This document shows, in pieces, positions 43,085 through 51,442 of a stretch of 64,000 nt of DNA. Source of the DNA: Mesorhizobium wenxiniae (GTDB lineage Bacteria; Pseudomonadota; Alphaproteobacteria; Rhizobiales; Rhizobiaceae). The translations under genes and the position numbers were made by a program. The DNA lies in NCBI RefSeq assembly GCF_002284535.1, contig NZ_NPKH01000020.1, positions 1,054,001 through 1,118,000 on the forward strand. The letters run 5' to 3'. The notes under the pieces were generated by a model. That model was not told where the DNA came from, did no database searches, and was given only the letters and a program-made list of their open reading frames with translations. Numbering within the stretch: position 1 is the first letter of the stretch; each line of letters opens with the position of its first letter.

Positions 43085-45035
43085 AACGCTGGTCGTCTGC
43101 GGCGGTGAAGCGGCTCCTCAGCGACGGTCGGGCGTTGTGATCGAGCTGGACGTATCGCCCATCGCACATCCCAAAAGCCGGATCAGATTCAATCCCGGAG
43201 AGATAAATGCGCAACTGGTAGACGATCTGCCTGACGCATTGGCCGATGCGGTCGAGGTGGCCGCCTATGTGTTCAGTGCGGATCGTCTCGTGCGAAGAGG
43301 ATCAAGCAGCTCGCGCCGCATTGGGGCGGAATGGCAGCGGCAACTGCGTTTCCGAATTCCCGTCAGGCGGCATGACCTTTGGACCAGGCCAGAGGTCAAG
43401 GAGAAGCTGCGAAGCGCCCTCGCTTTCCTCTCCGGAGATCAGATCGAATTCGAGTTTACGAAGGCCCGCGACCCGCGCTCGATCGAGCCGCACCTGGGGT
43501 TCCGAGATAGTGGCGCCCAGGTCATTCGACCGGACAAGGTCATCCTGTTTTCTGGCGGCCTCGACTCCCTTGCCGGAATCGCCGAGCACGTGGTTGGAGA
43601 CCGCGGCAGCGCCGTGTTGGTCGCTCACCAGAGCGCGACCCAGATTGCAAACTACCAGAACGCGCTCGCCGACAAGATTGCCCTGCGAACGGGACCGAAG
43701 CAGACCTTCTATGCGCCCATCTGGGTGCGGCGTGGCGAGTCCAATCCGACTGAGCATAGTCAGCGGCTGCGCTCGTTCCTGTTCGCGTCGCTTGGCATGG
43801 CCTACGCATGGATGTTTGGCCTAAGCTCGGTGTTCTTTTATGAAAACGGGGTCACCAGCTTCAATCTTCCGGTGGCAGAACAAGTGGTTGGCACCAGAGC
43901 CAGCCGCACCACGCACCCGAGTGTCCTTCGCCGCTTCGGCGATCTGTTTTCGCTGCTCCTCGATGAGCCGGTCACGTTTGAAAATCCATTCCTATGGAAG
44001 ACGAAAGGCGATGTCGTGGCCACCATCGGCAGGCATGGCTGTTCAGACCTGATCGGCGCAACGACGAGCTGCGCCAAGATCCGCGATTTCTCCATGACCG
44101 GCCAGCATTGCGGCTCGTGCTCACAGTGTGTGGAGCGGCGGTTTGGGGTGCTTAACGCAGGTCTGGGAGATCATGAACCTGCCACGACTTATGTCACTGA
44201 CCTATTCGTCGGCTCGCACGACGACGGACGTGACCTCGCCATGGTGGAGGCGCATGTGCTGCGGGCTCAAAGACTCGCGACAATGTCGGAGCACGCTTTC
44301 GCGTCCAACTATGGCCAGATCTTCCGAACCCTTTCAGATATCGACGGCACACTCGAAGCGGCCGCACACCGGGTTTATCATCTGCACCGCCGCTATGGCG
44401 CCTCGATCATGCAGGTCGTGGATCAGCAGTTGGCGAAGTATTCGAGCCTCGATGACATTCTCAGGCTGCCGCCAACGTCTCTCCTCGGAATGCTTCGGAC
44501 ACCGGTAGCCAGACAAATTCCCTTTCAGGATCCCATTGAGGACGAACCTCGACCTTCTGTAGAGGCGAAGTCAAACGCGTCGAAGACCGCCGATCGCCGC
44601 ATCGCCTTCGCCGTCACTGCTCAAGGGCACGTCAAATTTCCTGAATGTCCAGCTCTGCCCCGCAACATCTCGGCCCTTCTCGCACACCTGGCCCAGCAGT
44701 TCATATCCGACCTGGAACAGGGACGAGATGGGGCTGACCACTCCTATGTGAGGACCAAGCAGCTTACGGACCTGTTCGACATTTCGGGGGACGATCTGCG
44801 CCAACGCGTGAGAAGAGCTCGGCGATTCCTGGAAAAGCATTTTGAAAGGGCCACGGGTTACACGCTCGACGAACATGACATCATCCAAAGCATGAAATGG
44901 ACGGGCTACAGGCTGAATCCGTATCTTATCCTTATGGACGCTCGCGCCCTTGAGGCTCGCGTTTCACGACAATCCTCAAAAGGTGTCACGACTCGCGAAC
45001 AAATGCCTGGGATTCAGGGGTTCGGCACGGGATGA
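43077..45035 (+). CDS. QueC-like PP-loop enzyme with winged-helix C-terminus (candidate defence protein)
   Basis: 652 residues. After a ~150-residue N-terminal region comes a QueC-type domain: PP-loop SGGLDS (159-164) and the four-Cys zinc site SCAKIRDFSMTGQHCGSCSQCVERR (last three Cys 345, 348, 351). QueC makes 7-cyano-7-deazaguanine; true QueC is ~230 residues, so this is a divergent, much longer relative like QatC or the QueC-like proteins of type IV CBASS. The last ~110 residues (RQRVRRARRFLEKHFERATGYTLDEHDIIQSMKWTGYRLNP) look like a winged helix. Active-site residues are intact. Confidence 0.8.
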   Translation: MLETLVVCGGEAAPQRRSGVVIELDVSPIAHPKSRIRFNPGEINAQLVDDLPDALADAVEVAAYVFSADRLVRRGSSSSRRIGAEWQRQLRFRIPVRRHDLWTRPEVKEKLRSALAFLSGDQIEFEFTKARDPRSIEPHLGFRDSGAQVIRPDKVILFSGGLDSLAGIAEHVVGDRGSAVLVAHQSATQIANYQNALADKIALRTGPKQTFYAPIWVRRGESNPTEHSQRLRSFLFASLGMAYAWMFGLSSVFFYENGVTSFNLPVAEQVVGTRASRTTHPSVLRRFGDLFSLLLDEPVTFENPFLWKTKGDVVATIGRHGCSDLIGATTSCAKIRDFSMTGQHCGSCSQCVERRFGVLNAGLGDHEPATTYVTDLFVGSHDDGRDLAMVEAHVLRAQRLATMSEHAFASNYGQIFRTLSDIDGTLEAAAHRVYHLHRRYGASIMQVVDQQLAKYSSLDDILRLPPTSLLGMLRTPVARQIPFQDPIEDEPRPSVEAKSNASKTADRRIAFAVTAQGHVKFPECPALPRNISALLAHLAQQFISDLEQGRDGADHSYVRTKQLTDLFDISGDDLRQRVRRARRFLEKHFERATGYTLDEHDIIQSMKWTGYRLNPYLILMDARALEARVSRQSSKGVTTREQMPGIQGFGTG

Positions 45036-45161
45036 CGCGTCACGTCATTGTCTGCCGATGAGCATGTCTTAAAAGCCGCGAACTACCGAGAATGCCTGCC
45101 ATGAACAACGCTTCCACTCGCGCTCTAGCGCAAAAGGGGGAAGCCGGCTCAGGAGCAGCAT

Positions 45162-45377
45162 ATGGCAGAAACTCGCCCCACCTATCTCAATCAGCATGAA
45201 CTCGCACTTCGCTGGCGTCTCAGCCCACGCACACTCGAACGCTGGCGCTGGCTGAAGACCGGGCCCCACTACCACAAGCTCGGCGGTAAGATCGCCTACG
45301 CGCTCGCCGATGTCGAAGCCTACGAGCGCCGCCGCCGCGCCGAAACCCACTCGTCGATCCTCGGGTCGTGGGAGTGA
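45162..45377 (+). CDS. Excisionase-like helix-turn-helix protein
   Basis: 71 residues: YLNQHELALRWRLSPRTLERWRWLKTGPHYHKLGGKIAYALADVEAYERRRR, the MerR-like/HTH_17 fold of phage excisionases and element regulators. AGGAG precedes the ATG. It is the first of five genes joined by 4-nt overlaps and probably controls the primase operon. Confidence 0.85.
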   Translation: MAETRPTYLNQHELALRWRLSPRTLERWRWLKTGPHYHKLGGKIAYALADVEAYERRRRAETHSSILGSWE

Positions 45378-45589
45378 TCGCGATGGAAGAGAAAAAAGCT
45401 GACCCGGGAGCGCTGGCAGGCGCTCACCGGGTCGATGTCACGATGCTGGCTGTCACAGGTGACGCAGATGTCAGTAGCGGAAACACCGTCGAGCTTCAAA
45501 TTCACCAGATTCTGGCGCGCTCTTCCTGTTCTCGCCCGGTGGCAGCGGTGGTGGCTGAACACGCCTTCTCGACCGGGAGGCCAGCATGA
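45374..45589 (+). CDS. Small hypothetical protein of primase operon
   Basis: About 71 residues from GTG 45374 (GVIAMEEKKADPGALAGAHRVDVTMLAVTGDADVSSGNTVELQIHQIL...). Start and upstream stop overlap as GTGA, and its own stop overlaps the next ATG, which supports it as a real gene despite no recognised family. Confidence 0.55.
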   Translation: MIAMEEKKADPGALAGAHRVDVTMLAVTGDADVSSGNTVELQIHQILARSSCSRPVAAVVAEHAFSTGRPA

Positions 45590-45708
45590 CGGAGGTTTAT
45601 CAGGCCAGCCCGGTAAAACGGTGTCGGGCGACAAAGCTGAAGGCCGCCGAGAACAGCGCGCGAGAACTGATCGCAACGCCTGTAGGCCAGATCGGGGAGG
45701 CTGCATGA
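45586..45708 (+). CDS. 40-residue hypothetical protein of primase operon
   Basis: MTEVYQASPVKRCRATKLKAAENSARELIATPVGQIGEAA. Both ends overlap neighbours as ATGA. GGGAGG lies before the start. Basic and helical; function unknown. Confidence 0.55.
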   Translation: MTEVYQASPVKRCRATKLKAAENSARELIATPVGQIGEAA

Positions 45709-46280
45709 TCGAGCTGGCTCTCCTGGCTGCCCGGCACGAACTTGGTGAGCGCGCTGATGGCCGCTTCATGCAGATGTTCGACTACTGCCGGGTCCACGCC
45801 ATCAGTATGTTGTCGGCCGGCCCGCATATCGGCTGCGCCTCGGTGATCCCGGTAGTGCACCATCGCGGCGAACGCTTCGACTTTGCCGCCCGCGGCAACG
45901 AGGCGGTCGACGCCGTGGTGGTCGAGGCGCTCGGCACCGACGAAGAACGCGTCATCGATCTTGTTGCTTGGCGCCTGGATCGGCCGGATCGTCCATTGAC
46001 GATGTTCGGGCGGGTCGGATTGCTTGGGCTGTCGGCAGCGCTGAACCCGGCGACGTTCTTCATGGGCGCGGCGTTGCAGGTTCACGACACCCCGCTCGGG
46101 TGGCTGAAATCTGCATGCCGGGGTTGCGCCATTGTCGTCCCGGATGTCGCCGCGAGGCAGTTGCGCGACGTGGGCGGCCCGATTGCTGCGTCGAGCCTAG
46201 CCCAGGGACGCAGGATCCGTGCCTTGATCGATAGTGTTCCTCGGCCCGCCATTCTTGTACCGGAAAGGCGCGCGGCATGA
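45705..46280 (+). CDS. Hypothetical protein preceding the primase
   Basis: 191 residues with alpha/beta character (SVIPVVHHRGERFDFAARGNEAVDAVVVEALGTDEERVIDLVAWRLDRP, GCAIVVPDVAARQLRDVGG, RRIRALIDSVPRPAILVP). Similar proteins precede P4-type primase/helicases in alphaproteobacterial elements and may be a primase or topoisomerase-primase-like part; that is inference. GGGGAGG lies before the ATG, which overlaps the preceding stop. Confidence 0.65.
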   Translation: MIELALLAARHELGERADGRFMQMFDYCRVHAISMLSAGPHIGCASVIPVVHHRGERFDFAARGNEAVDAVVVEALGTDEERVIDLVAWRLDRPDRPLTMFGRVGLLGLSAALNPATFFMGAALQVHDTPLGWLKSACRGCAIVVPDVAARQLRDVGGPIAASSLAQGRRIRALIDSVPRPAILVPERRAA

Positions 46281-47650
46281 TGGGGGATCTGGTTCCACTG
46301 GAAAAGTTCGCCGCTGAAGACGGCCGACCGCCAGCTTTTACCGACGAGGCGCTGGCGTTGCGTTTTGCCGAACTGCATCGAGATGATCTCAGATATGTCG
46401 CGGCATGGTCGAAATGGCTGCATTGGACGGGCGCCTACTGGAAAGTCGACGAGACGCTGCTCGCCTTCGACTTTGTACGCGCCGTCTGCCGAGAAGCAGC
46501 GGCCCAGTGCAACAATCAAAGAACGGCGGCGACGCTTGCCAGCGCCAAGACCGTCGCGGCGGTAGAGCGGCTGGCGAAGGCCGACCGGCGGCTTGCGGCC
46601 AGGGTCGACCAGTGGGATGCCGACCTTTGGACATTGAACACGCCGGCCGGGGCCCTCGATCTCCGAAGCGGAGTTGTGCGTCCGCATGATCCAAGCGATT
46701 ACATCACCAGGATCACTGCCGCGTTCCCCGGCGGTCCCTGCCCGACCTGGCTCTCGTTCCTCGATCGGGTGACGGGCGGCGACGCCGAGCTTCAGTCCTT
46801 TATGCAGCGGATGTTCGGTTACGCGCTCACCGGCGACACCACGGCCCATGCGCTGTTCTTCCTGTTTGGCACCGGCGCCAACGGCAAGTCGGTGACCATC
46901 GATACCGTAGCCGGGATCCTGAATGATTATCACCGAACGGCGGCCATCGAGACATTCACCGCATCTACCACGGAGAGACATCCGACCGATCTGGCCGGCC
47001 TTCGCGGCGCGCGGCTGGTCACCGCGGTCGAGACGGAGGAAGGCAGGCGCTGGGCCGAGAGCCGCATCAAGACGCTGACTGGCGGCGACACCATAGCCGC
47101 GCGGTTCATGCGGCAGGACTATTTCGAGTTCGCGCCGCAGTTCAAGCTGGTTATCGCCGGCAATCACAAGCCCGGACTTCGATCCGTCGACGAAGCAATC
47201 CGACGGCGGTTCCATCTGCTGCCGTTCACCGTAACGATCCCGCATGCCGAGCGAAATCCCAATCTACGCGAGCAACTGAAGGCGGAATGGCCGGGGATCC
47301 TGTCCTGGATGCTCGAAGGCTGTCTCGACTGGCAGCGGCGGGGACTATGCCCGCCCAAAGCGGTGGTGGACTCAACCGTAGCGTATCTGGACGCCGAAGA
47401 CGCGATCTCGGCCTGGATTGACGAGCGCTGCGTGCGTGACCCATCGGCCTGGAGCGCAGCTACCGAGCTGTTTGCCTCCTGGAAGCATTGGGCGGAGCAG
47501 GCCGGCGAATTCATCGGTTCGGCCAAGAGATTTGGGCAAAATCTCGAGACGCGTGGATTTTCACCTCAACGCAAGCGGGATGGACGCGGCTATGTTGGAT
47601 TGGAGCTACCACCAGGAGATGCTGTTCGTCGGCATTGGCAGGGTGAATGA
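46277..47650 (+). CDS. Phage/plasmid primase-helicase, P4 family
   Basis: 457 residues. N-terminal D5_N region (DDLRYVAAWSKWLHWTGAYWKVDET), then an SF3-type helicase: Walker A GTGANGKS (198-205), RGARLVTAVETEEGRRWAESRIKTLTGGD (Walker B region), KLVIAGNHKPGLRSVDEAIRRRFHLLPF (sensor and arginine finger), and a C-terminal domain with helix-turn-helix character. It would unwind DNA at the origin of a mobile element. It ends the overlapping operon, directly before a large inverted repeat. Confidence 0.9.
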   Translation: MMGDLVPLEKFAAEDGRPPAFTDEALALRFAELHRDDLRYVAAWSKWLHWTGAYWKVDETLLAFDFVRAVCREAAAQCNNQRTAATLASAKTVAAVERLAKADRRLAARVDQWDADLWTLNTPAGALDLRSGVVRPHDPSDYITRITAAFPGGPCPTWLSFLDRVTGGDAELQSFMQRMFGYALTGDTTAHALFFLFGTGANGKSVTIDTVAGILNDYHRTAAIETFTASTTERHPTDLAGLRGARLVTAVETEEGRRWAESRIKTLTGGDTIAARFMRQDYFEFAPQFKLVIAGNHKPGLRSVDEAIRRRFHLLPFTVTIPHAERNPNLREQLKAEWPGILSWMLEGCLDWQRRGLCPPKAVVDSTVAYLDAEDAISAWIDERCVRDPSAWSAATELFASWKHWAEQAGEFIGSAKRFGQNLETRGFSPQRKRDGRGYVGLELPPGDAVRRHWQGE

Positions 47651-47654
47651 CAGG

Positions 47655-47741
47655 GTGTGACGCATGTGACGCGTTTTCCGGTATTCACCGTTCACGCGCG
47701 CGTGACGCCGATAAGCTGAACAAGCGTCACATGCGTCACAC
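47655..47741. repeat. Perfect 18-bp inverted repeat after primase (possible origin)
   Basis: Left arm GTGTGACGCATGTGACGC (47655-47672), right arm GCGTCACATGCGTCACAC (47724-47741). Each arm contains GTGACGC-like units and another GTGACGC lies between them at 47702. It could be an iteron-type replication origin for the primase operon or a strong terminator. Confidence 0.8.
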
Positions 47742-47773
47742 TTTCCTGCGATGCCTGCATTTTTCGCCTGCTC

Positions 47774-48730
47774 TCATGGGGTGCTGAGAGTTACAACGAC
47801 TGGCCTGTGGTCCGAGGCCGCGACGTTCGGCTGGTCCGGGATAACCGTTTTGATGTCCGACCTTTTCACGACCTGGAGAAACTCGGGTCCAAGCAGGATA
47901 TGATCGATCTGGTTGCGAGTACCTTGGTACTCATACGTCCATCTCGTGTCCCAATCATCTCGGTTTGCGAAAAAGGCAGTGTCGCCGGTTTGCAGTAAGT
48001 CCGGCCAGATGTCGTCATAGCCCTGGACGCGGCGAATGGCCGGCTGGCCACGCCCGTCATTGAGATCGCCAGCAACCATAAACAGCTCGCCGGCCTCAAT
48101 GTGGTCGATAGCGTAGCGCCTTAAGATCGAGGCTTGCGCAATGCGCTGCTCATCCGCCTCGGGACCGTTGCCCTCGCTGACGAAATGCGCGCCGTACAGA
48201 GTCACTGGCCTTCCGGCGAACTCGAACCTGACCGAAAGACCTTTGCTGATGCCAGTTTGGTTCTCGGAATCGTTATCGTCGGCTTCCTCGAAGTATCCCT
48301 CAACCCCGGCAATTGACGGCTGCTGATTCGAAAGCACTAGTTTGGACAGCACTGCTACTTTCTGCTGGGTGTTGGAGTCCGTGCATTGACAGACAAAATT
48401 GTGGGGATAGGTGACCCCAAGGGCGGTGATTTTGCCATTCAGTTCAGCCAAGTCTGTCACATTGCCCACCTCAGTGAGAACAACAATGTCGGCGTCGAGG
48501 CTAGCTACCACCTTGGCGACTTCTTCCGCTGCTTCAGCAAATTTTTGATCGCGAAAGGCAGGCGTCCACAAGGCGAGGTCCGCCTCAGCCCGCATCGAAA
48601 GTGGATACCCGAACTTAACGTGCACTGTTGGGCGGGTAAGGAAATTGGCGTTGAACGTCGCGATGGTCAGCTCCGCGGCCGACACGCCTGTCGTGATCAG
48701 CGCAAAGAACAGGACGAGCGGCAAGATCAT
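47774..48730 (-). CDS. Exported endonuclease/exonuclease/phosphatase family protein
   Basis: 318 residues with a signal peptide (MILPLVLFFALITTGVSA). The mature enzyme has the EEP fold: LTIATFNANFL, DIVVLTEVG (catalytic Glu), GRPVTLYGAHF, VAGDLND, RNQIDHILLGPEF and ASDHRPVVV (catalytic His). A periplasmic nuclease or phosphatase; substrate unknown. All catalytic residues are present. Confidence 0.85.
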   Translation of the reverse strand: MILPLVLFFALITTGVSAAELTIATFNANFLTRPTVHVKFGYPLSMRAEADLALWTPAFRDQKFAEAAEEVAKVVASLDADIVVLTEVGNVTDLAELNGKITALGVTYPHNFVCQCTDSNTQQKVAVLSKLVLSNQQPSIAGVEGYFEEADDNDSENQTGISKGLSVRFEFAGRPVTLYGAHFVSEGNGPEADEQRIAQASILRRYAIDHIEAGELFMVAGDLNDGRGQPAIRRVQGYDDIWPDLLQTGDTAFFANRDDWDTRWTYEYQGTRNQIDHILLGPEFLQVVKRSDIKTVIPDQPNVAASDHRPVVVTLSTP

Positions 48731-49065
48731 AGCAGCCTTCCCCCTAGCGAGAGCTGGAGCTTAGCGCTTCAGCCGACGCACGTCACCACCTGGCCGTCCA
48801 TACCAGCGCGTTAGTTGTGTGCACGAGACGGTGGCCATTTTTTATCGCGTCCGCGGCCTTTCCGGCAAGCATAGAGGAGTTCGCAGCGCGGCGCGGCAAC
48901 CGCCGCCGCAGCGTCACATTCTAAAGCCGAGTCACTACTCGTATCACTTGCGGGAAATATCGTAGCGGTGCGCAAAATGGCAGGGATTACAGGTACATAA
49001 CCCTACTGCTATAATCAACGCATGACGCAGGGCGTTGGTTTCGCCACCTGCGCGAGAAGGAACTG
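48731..49065. other. Intergenic, no gene seen
   Basis: Divergent region between the exported nuclease and methylase genes; only short implausible frames. Confidence 0.4.
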
Positions 49066-50394
49066 ATGCAGGTGAAGCACAGCGATGAGAAGCTCTTCGG
49101 TTGTACTGCTCCTGCAGAGGGTGCGACCATCAGCCGAAGCGGCAACATCGAATGTGCTCCTCCTCGCCTCGCAGTGGAGTACCGTCCTGCCGCGGCTCTG
49201 ATCCCCTTCGCCAAGAATGCCAGGACGCACTCGGATGCGCAGGTGGCGCAGATTGCGGCATCGATCCGGGCGTTCGGCTGGACAAACCCCATCTTGGTCG
49301 ACGGCGAGAATGGCATCATTGCCGGCCATGGGCGGCTGCTTGCGGCCAGGAAACTCGGGATGGGCGAAGTGCCGGTCATCGAGCTTGCCGGCCTGAGCGA
49401 GGCGCAGAAGCGGGCGCTGGTGATCGCCGACAACAAGCTGGCGCTCAACGCCGGCTGGGACACTGAATTGCTGGGTCTCGAACTGGCCGATCTCGGCGAA
49501 CTCGGCTTCGATCTATCGCTCACCGGCTTCGACGTGCTGGAGATTGCCGCGCTGACCAGCGCCGGCACTTCTGGCCTGACCGATCCGGACGACATCCCCG
49601 AGACGCCGGAGCAGCCGGCCACCCTGCCCGGCGATGTCTGGCTTTTGGGCAAGCATCGCCTGATCTGCGGCGACAGCACCAATGCTGAGGATGTCGAGCG
49701 GGTGCTTGCCGGCGTCAAGCCGCACCTGTGCGTTTGCGATCCTCCATATGGCGTCAGCTACGATCCCTCATGGCGAGAGCGGTTCGGCGATGGAGAAGGT
49801 CTCGCCAGAGGCAAGGTGCTCAATGACGACCGCGCCGACTGGCGGGAAGCATGGGCGCTGTTTCCGGGAGATGTGATGTATGTCTGGCATGGCGCCCTTC
49901 ATGCCGCCACGGTGGCTACTAGCCTCGAAGCCAGCGGCTTTGCCGTCCGGGCCCAGATCATCTGGGACAAGACCCGTCTGGTCATCGGCCGCGGGGACTA
50001 CCACTGGCAGCACGAGCCTGCCTGGTATGCGGTCAGGAAGGGCAGGAAGGGCCACTGGGCGGGTGATCGCAAGCAGACCACCGTCTGGGCGATCCCGCAC
50101 CGGAAGTCGGACACGGGCCACGGCACGCAGAAGCCCGTTGAATGCATGCGTCGACCCATCGAGAACAATTCCTCGCCAGGCCAGGCTGTGTACGAGCCGT
50201 TTTGCGGCTCTGGAACCACCATCATTGCCGCCGAGATGACCGGCCGCTGCTGTCACGCGATCGAACTGAACGCAGCCTATGTCGACGTCGCGGTGCTGCG
50301 CTGGCAGGCGTTTACAGGCAGCATGGCGATCCTGGAGGGCGACGGCCAGAGCTTTGCCGAGGTAAAGCTTGAGCGGATCGGGACCAAGCCATGA
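49066..50394 (+). CDS. Phage-type DNA methyltransferase with ParB-like N-terminus
   Basis: 442 residues. N-terminal ParB/Srx-like domain (LIPFAKNARTHSDAQVAQIAASIRAFGWTNPILVDGENGIIAGHGRLLAARKLG) followed by an N6/N4 methylase of the beta class: catalytic DPPYG (225-229) precedes the SAM motif EPFCGSGTT (377-385). Such fusions are common in prophages, where they modify DNA as an orphan enzyme; no restriction partner is present. AAGGA precedes the ATG. Confidence 0.9.
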   Translation: MQVKHSDEKLFGCTAPAEGATISRSGNIECAPPRLAVEYRPAAALIPFAKNARTHSDAQVAQIAASIRAFGWTNPILVDGENGIIAGHGRLLAARKLGMGEVPVIELAGLSEAQKRALVIADNKLALNAGWDTELLGLELADLGELGFDLSLTGFDVLEIAALTSAGTSGLTDPDDIPETPEQPATLPGDVWLLGKHRLICGDSTNAEDVERVLAGVKPHLCVCDPPYGVSYDPSWRERFGDGEGLARGKVLNDDRADWREAWALFPGDVMYVWHGALHAATVATSLEASGFAVRAQIIWDKTRLVIGRGDYHWQHEPAWYAVRKGRKGHWAGDRKQTTVWAIPHRKSDTGHGTQKPVECMRRPIENNSSPGQAVYEPFCGSGTTIIAAEMTGRCCHAIELNAAYVDVAVLRWQAFTGSMAILEGDGQSFAEVKLERIGTKP

Positions 50395-50636
50395 CCACCA
50401 AGACAGCCATCCTGCAGGCGATACGCCACAAATGTCTGGACTGCTGCGTCTATCAACCCGCCGAGGTTCGGGAGTGTCCCGTCAGCACGTGCGGTTTGTG
50501 GCTGTTCAGGTTCGGGATGGACCCCGACCCAAGCCGGACCCGCGGCTTCGCCAAATCCCCCGTGTACACGGACCCTTCGCGGCAAGACATGCCTATCTCG
50601 AAGGCGAGGCAGCACATCGGAAACGGAGAGAGCTGA
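50391..50636 (+). CDS. Phage zinc-finger-like protein
   Basis: 81 residues: AIRHKCLDCCVYQPAEVRECPVSTCGLWLFRFGMDPDPS, with a four-Cys pattern typical of small phage proteins. Its ATG overlaps the methylase stop (ATGA). Confidence 0.72.
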   Translation: MTTKTAILQAIRHKCLDCCVYQPAEVRECPVSTCGLWLFRFGMDPDPSRTRGFAKSPVYTDPSRQDMPISKARQHIGNGES

Positions 50637-50637
50637 G

Positions 50638-51078
50638 ATGGCCCGCCCCAGCCATCAGCCCCATGCTTTTCATCGCCGCCAGGTAGAGGCGCTGGCAGGC
50701 TATGGTGTTCCGGAGGGGGACATTGCCGGGATGGTCGGCATCGATGCGAAGACGCTGCGCAAGCACTATAAACACGAACTGGCCTTTGGCCACACAAAGG
50801 CCAATGCCAAGGTGGCGGAGAACCTCTTCCGCAAGGCAACGGGCGAAGGTCGTGAAGCGGTCATCGCCGCCATCTTCTGGCTCAAGGCACGCGGCCGCTG
50901 GAAGGAGACCTCGGTCAACGAGCACTCAGGCCTGGACGGCAAACCGATCGAACAGGTGCATGAGATCCGCCGCATCATCCTTCGCGCCCCGGATCCTGCA
51001 AGTTTGGGCAAGACTCCTGCCGGCTCACCACCAGCAAACCTTCCCGTCACCTTCTGGGACGCGGACCGAGGCAAATGA
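50638..51078 (+). CDS. Phage HTH protein, terminase small subunit-like (copy A)
   Basis: 146 residues: QVEALAGYGVPEGDIAGMVGIDAKTLRKHYKHELAFGHTKANAKVAENLFRKATGEGREAVIAAIFWLKARGRWKE. The helix-turn-helix start and helical core resemble phage small terminase/regulator proteins. A closely related copy follows, overlapping by 4 nt. Confidence 0.65.
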   Translation: MARPSHQPHAFHRRQVEALAGYGVPEGDIAGMVGIDAKTLRKHYKHELAFGHTKANAKVAENLFRKATGEGREAVIAAIFWLKARGRWKETSVNEHSGLDGKPIEQVHEIRRIILRAPDPASLGKTPAGSPPANLPVTFWDADRGK

Positions 51079-51431
51079 GCCCCGATATCGAAGCCCCTCT
51101 GGAAAACCGGCCACTGAGCTCCAGGGTGGAGGCGCTGGCCGGCTTCGGGCTTAGCACGGCCGACATCGCCTGCGTGCTCGCCACAGACGAGCAGGACCTC
51201 AAGGCGACCTACGCCCATGAGCTCGAGAGCGGCGCCATCAAGGCCAACGCACGGGTCGCCGAAAGCCTTTACCGCAAGGCGACCGGTGAAGGTCGGGAGG
51301 CCGTCACTGCCGCAATTTTCTGGCTGAAGACCAGGGCGCGCTGGAAGGAGACCTTCATCCATGAGCTAGAGGGGAAACTGGACACCTCAGTGACCTTCGT
51401 GACGACCTACGAAGATATGAAGCTCCTGTAG
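51075..51431 (+). CDS. Phage HTH protein, terminase small subunit-like (copy B)
   Basis: 118 residues, paralogous to copy A: RVEALAGFGLSTADIACVLATDEQDLKATYAHELESGAIKANARVAESLYRKATGEGREAVTAAIFWLKTRARWKE. The HTH part has diverged more than the core, suggesting different DNA targets or decay. The expected large terminase subunit does not follow; a transporter on the other strand does. Confidence 0.65.
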   Translation: MSPDIEAPLENRPLSSRVEALAGFGLSTADIACVLATDEQDLKATYAHELESGAIKANARVAESLYRKATGEGREAVTAAIFWLKTRARWKETFIHELEGKLDTSVTFVTTYEDMKLL

Positions 51432-51442
51432 GGCACAGCGCT

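Noticed and set aside
42090..45035. Reading the QueC-like gene as a housekeeping queuosine gene
   Set aside because: It is far longer than QueC, has a winged-helix tail and an unknown overlapping partner, and sits in mobile DNA without other queuosine genes.
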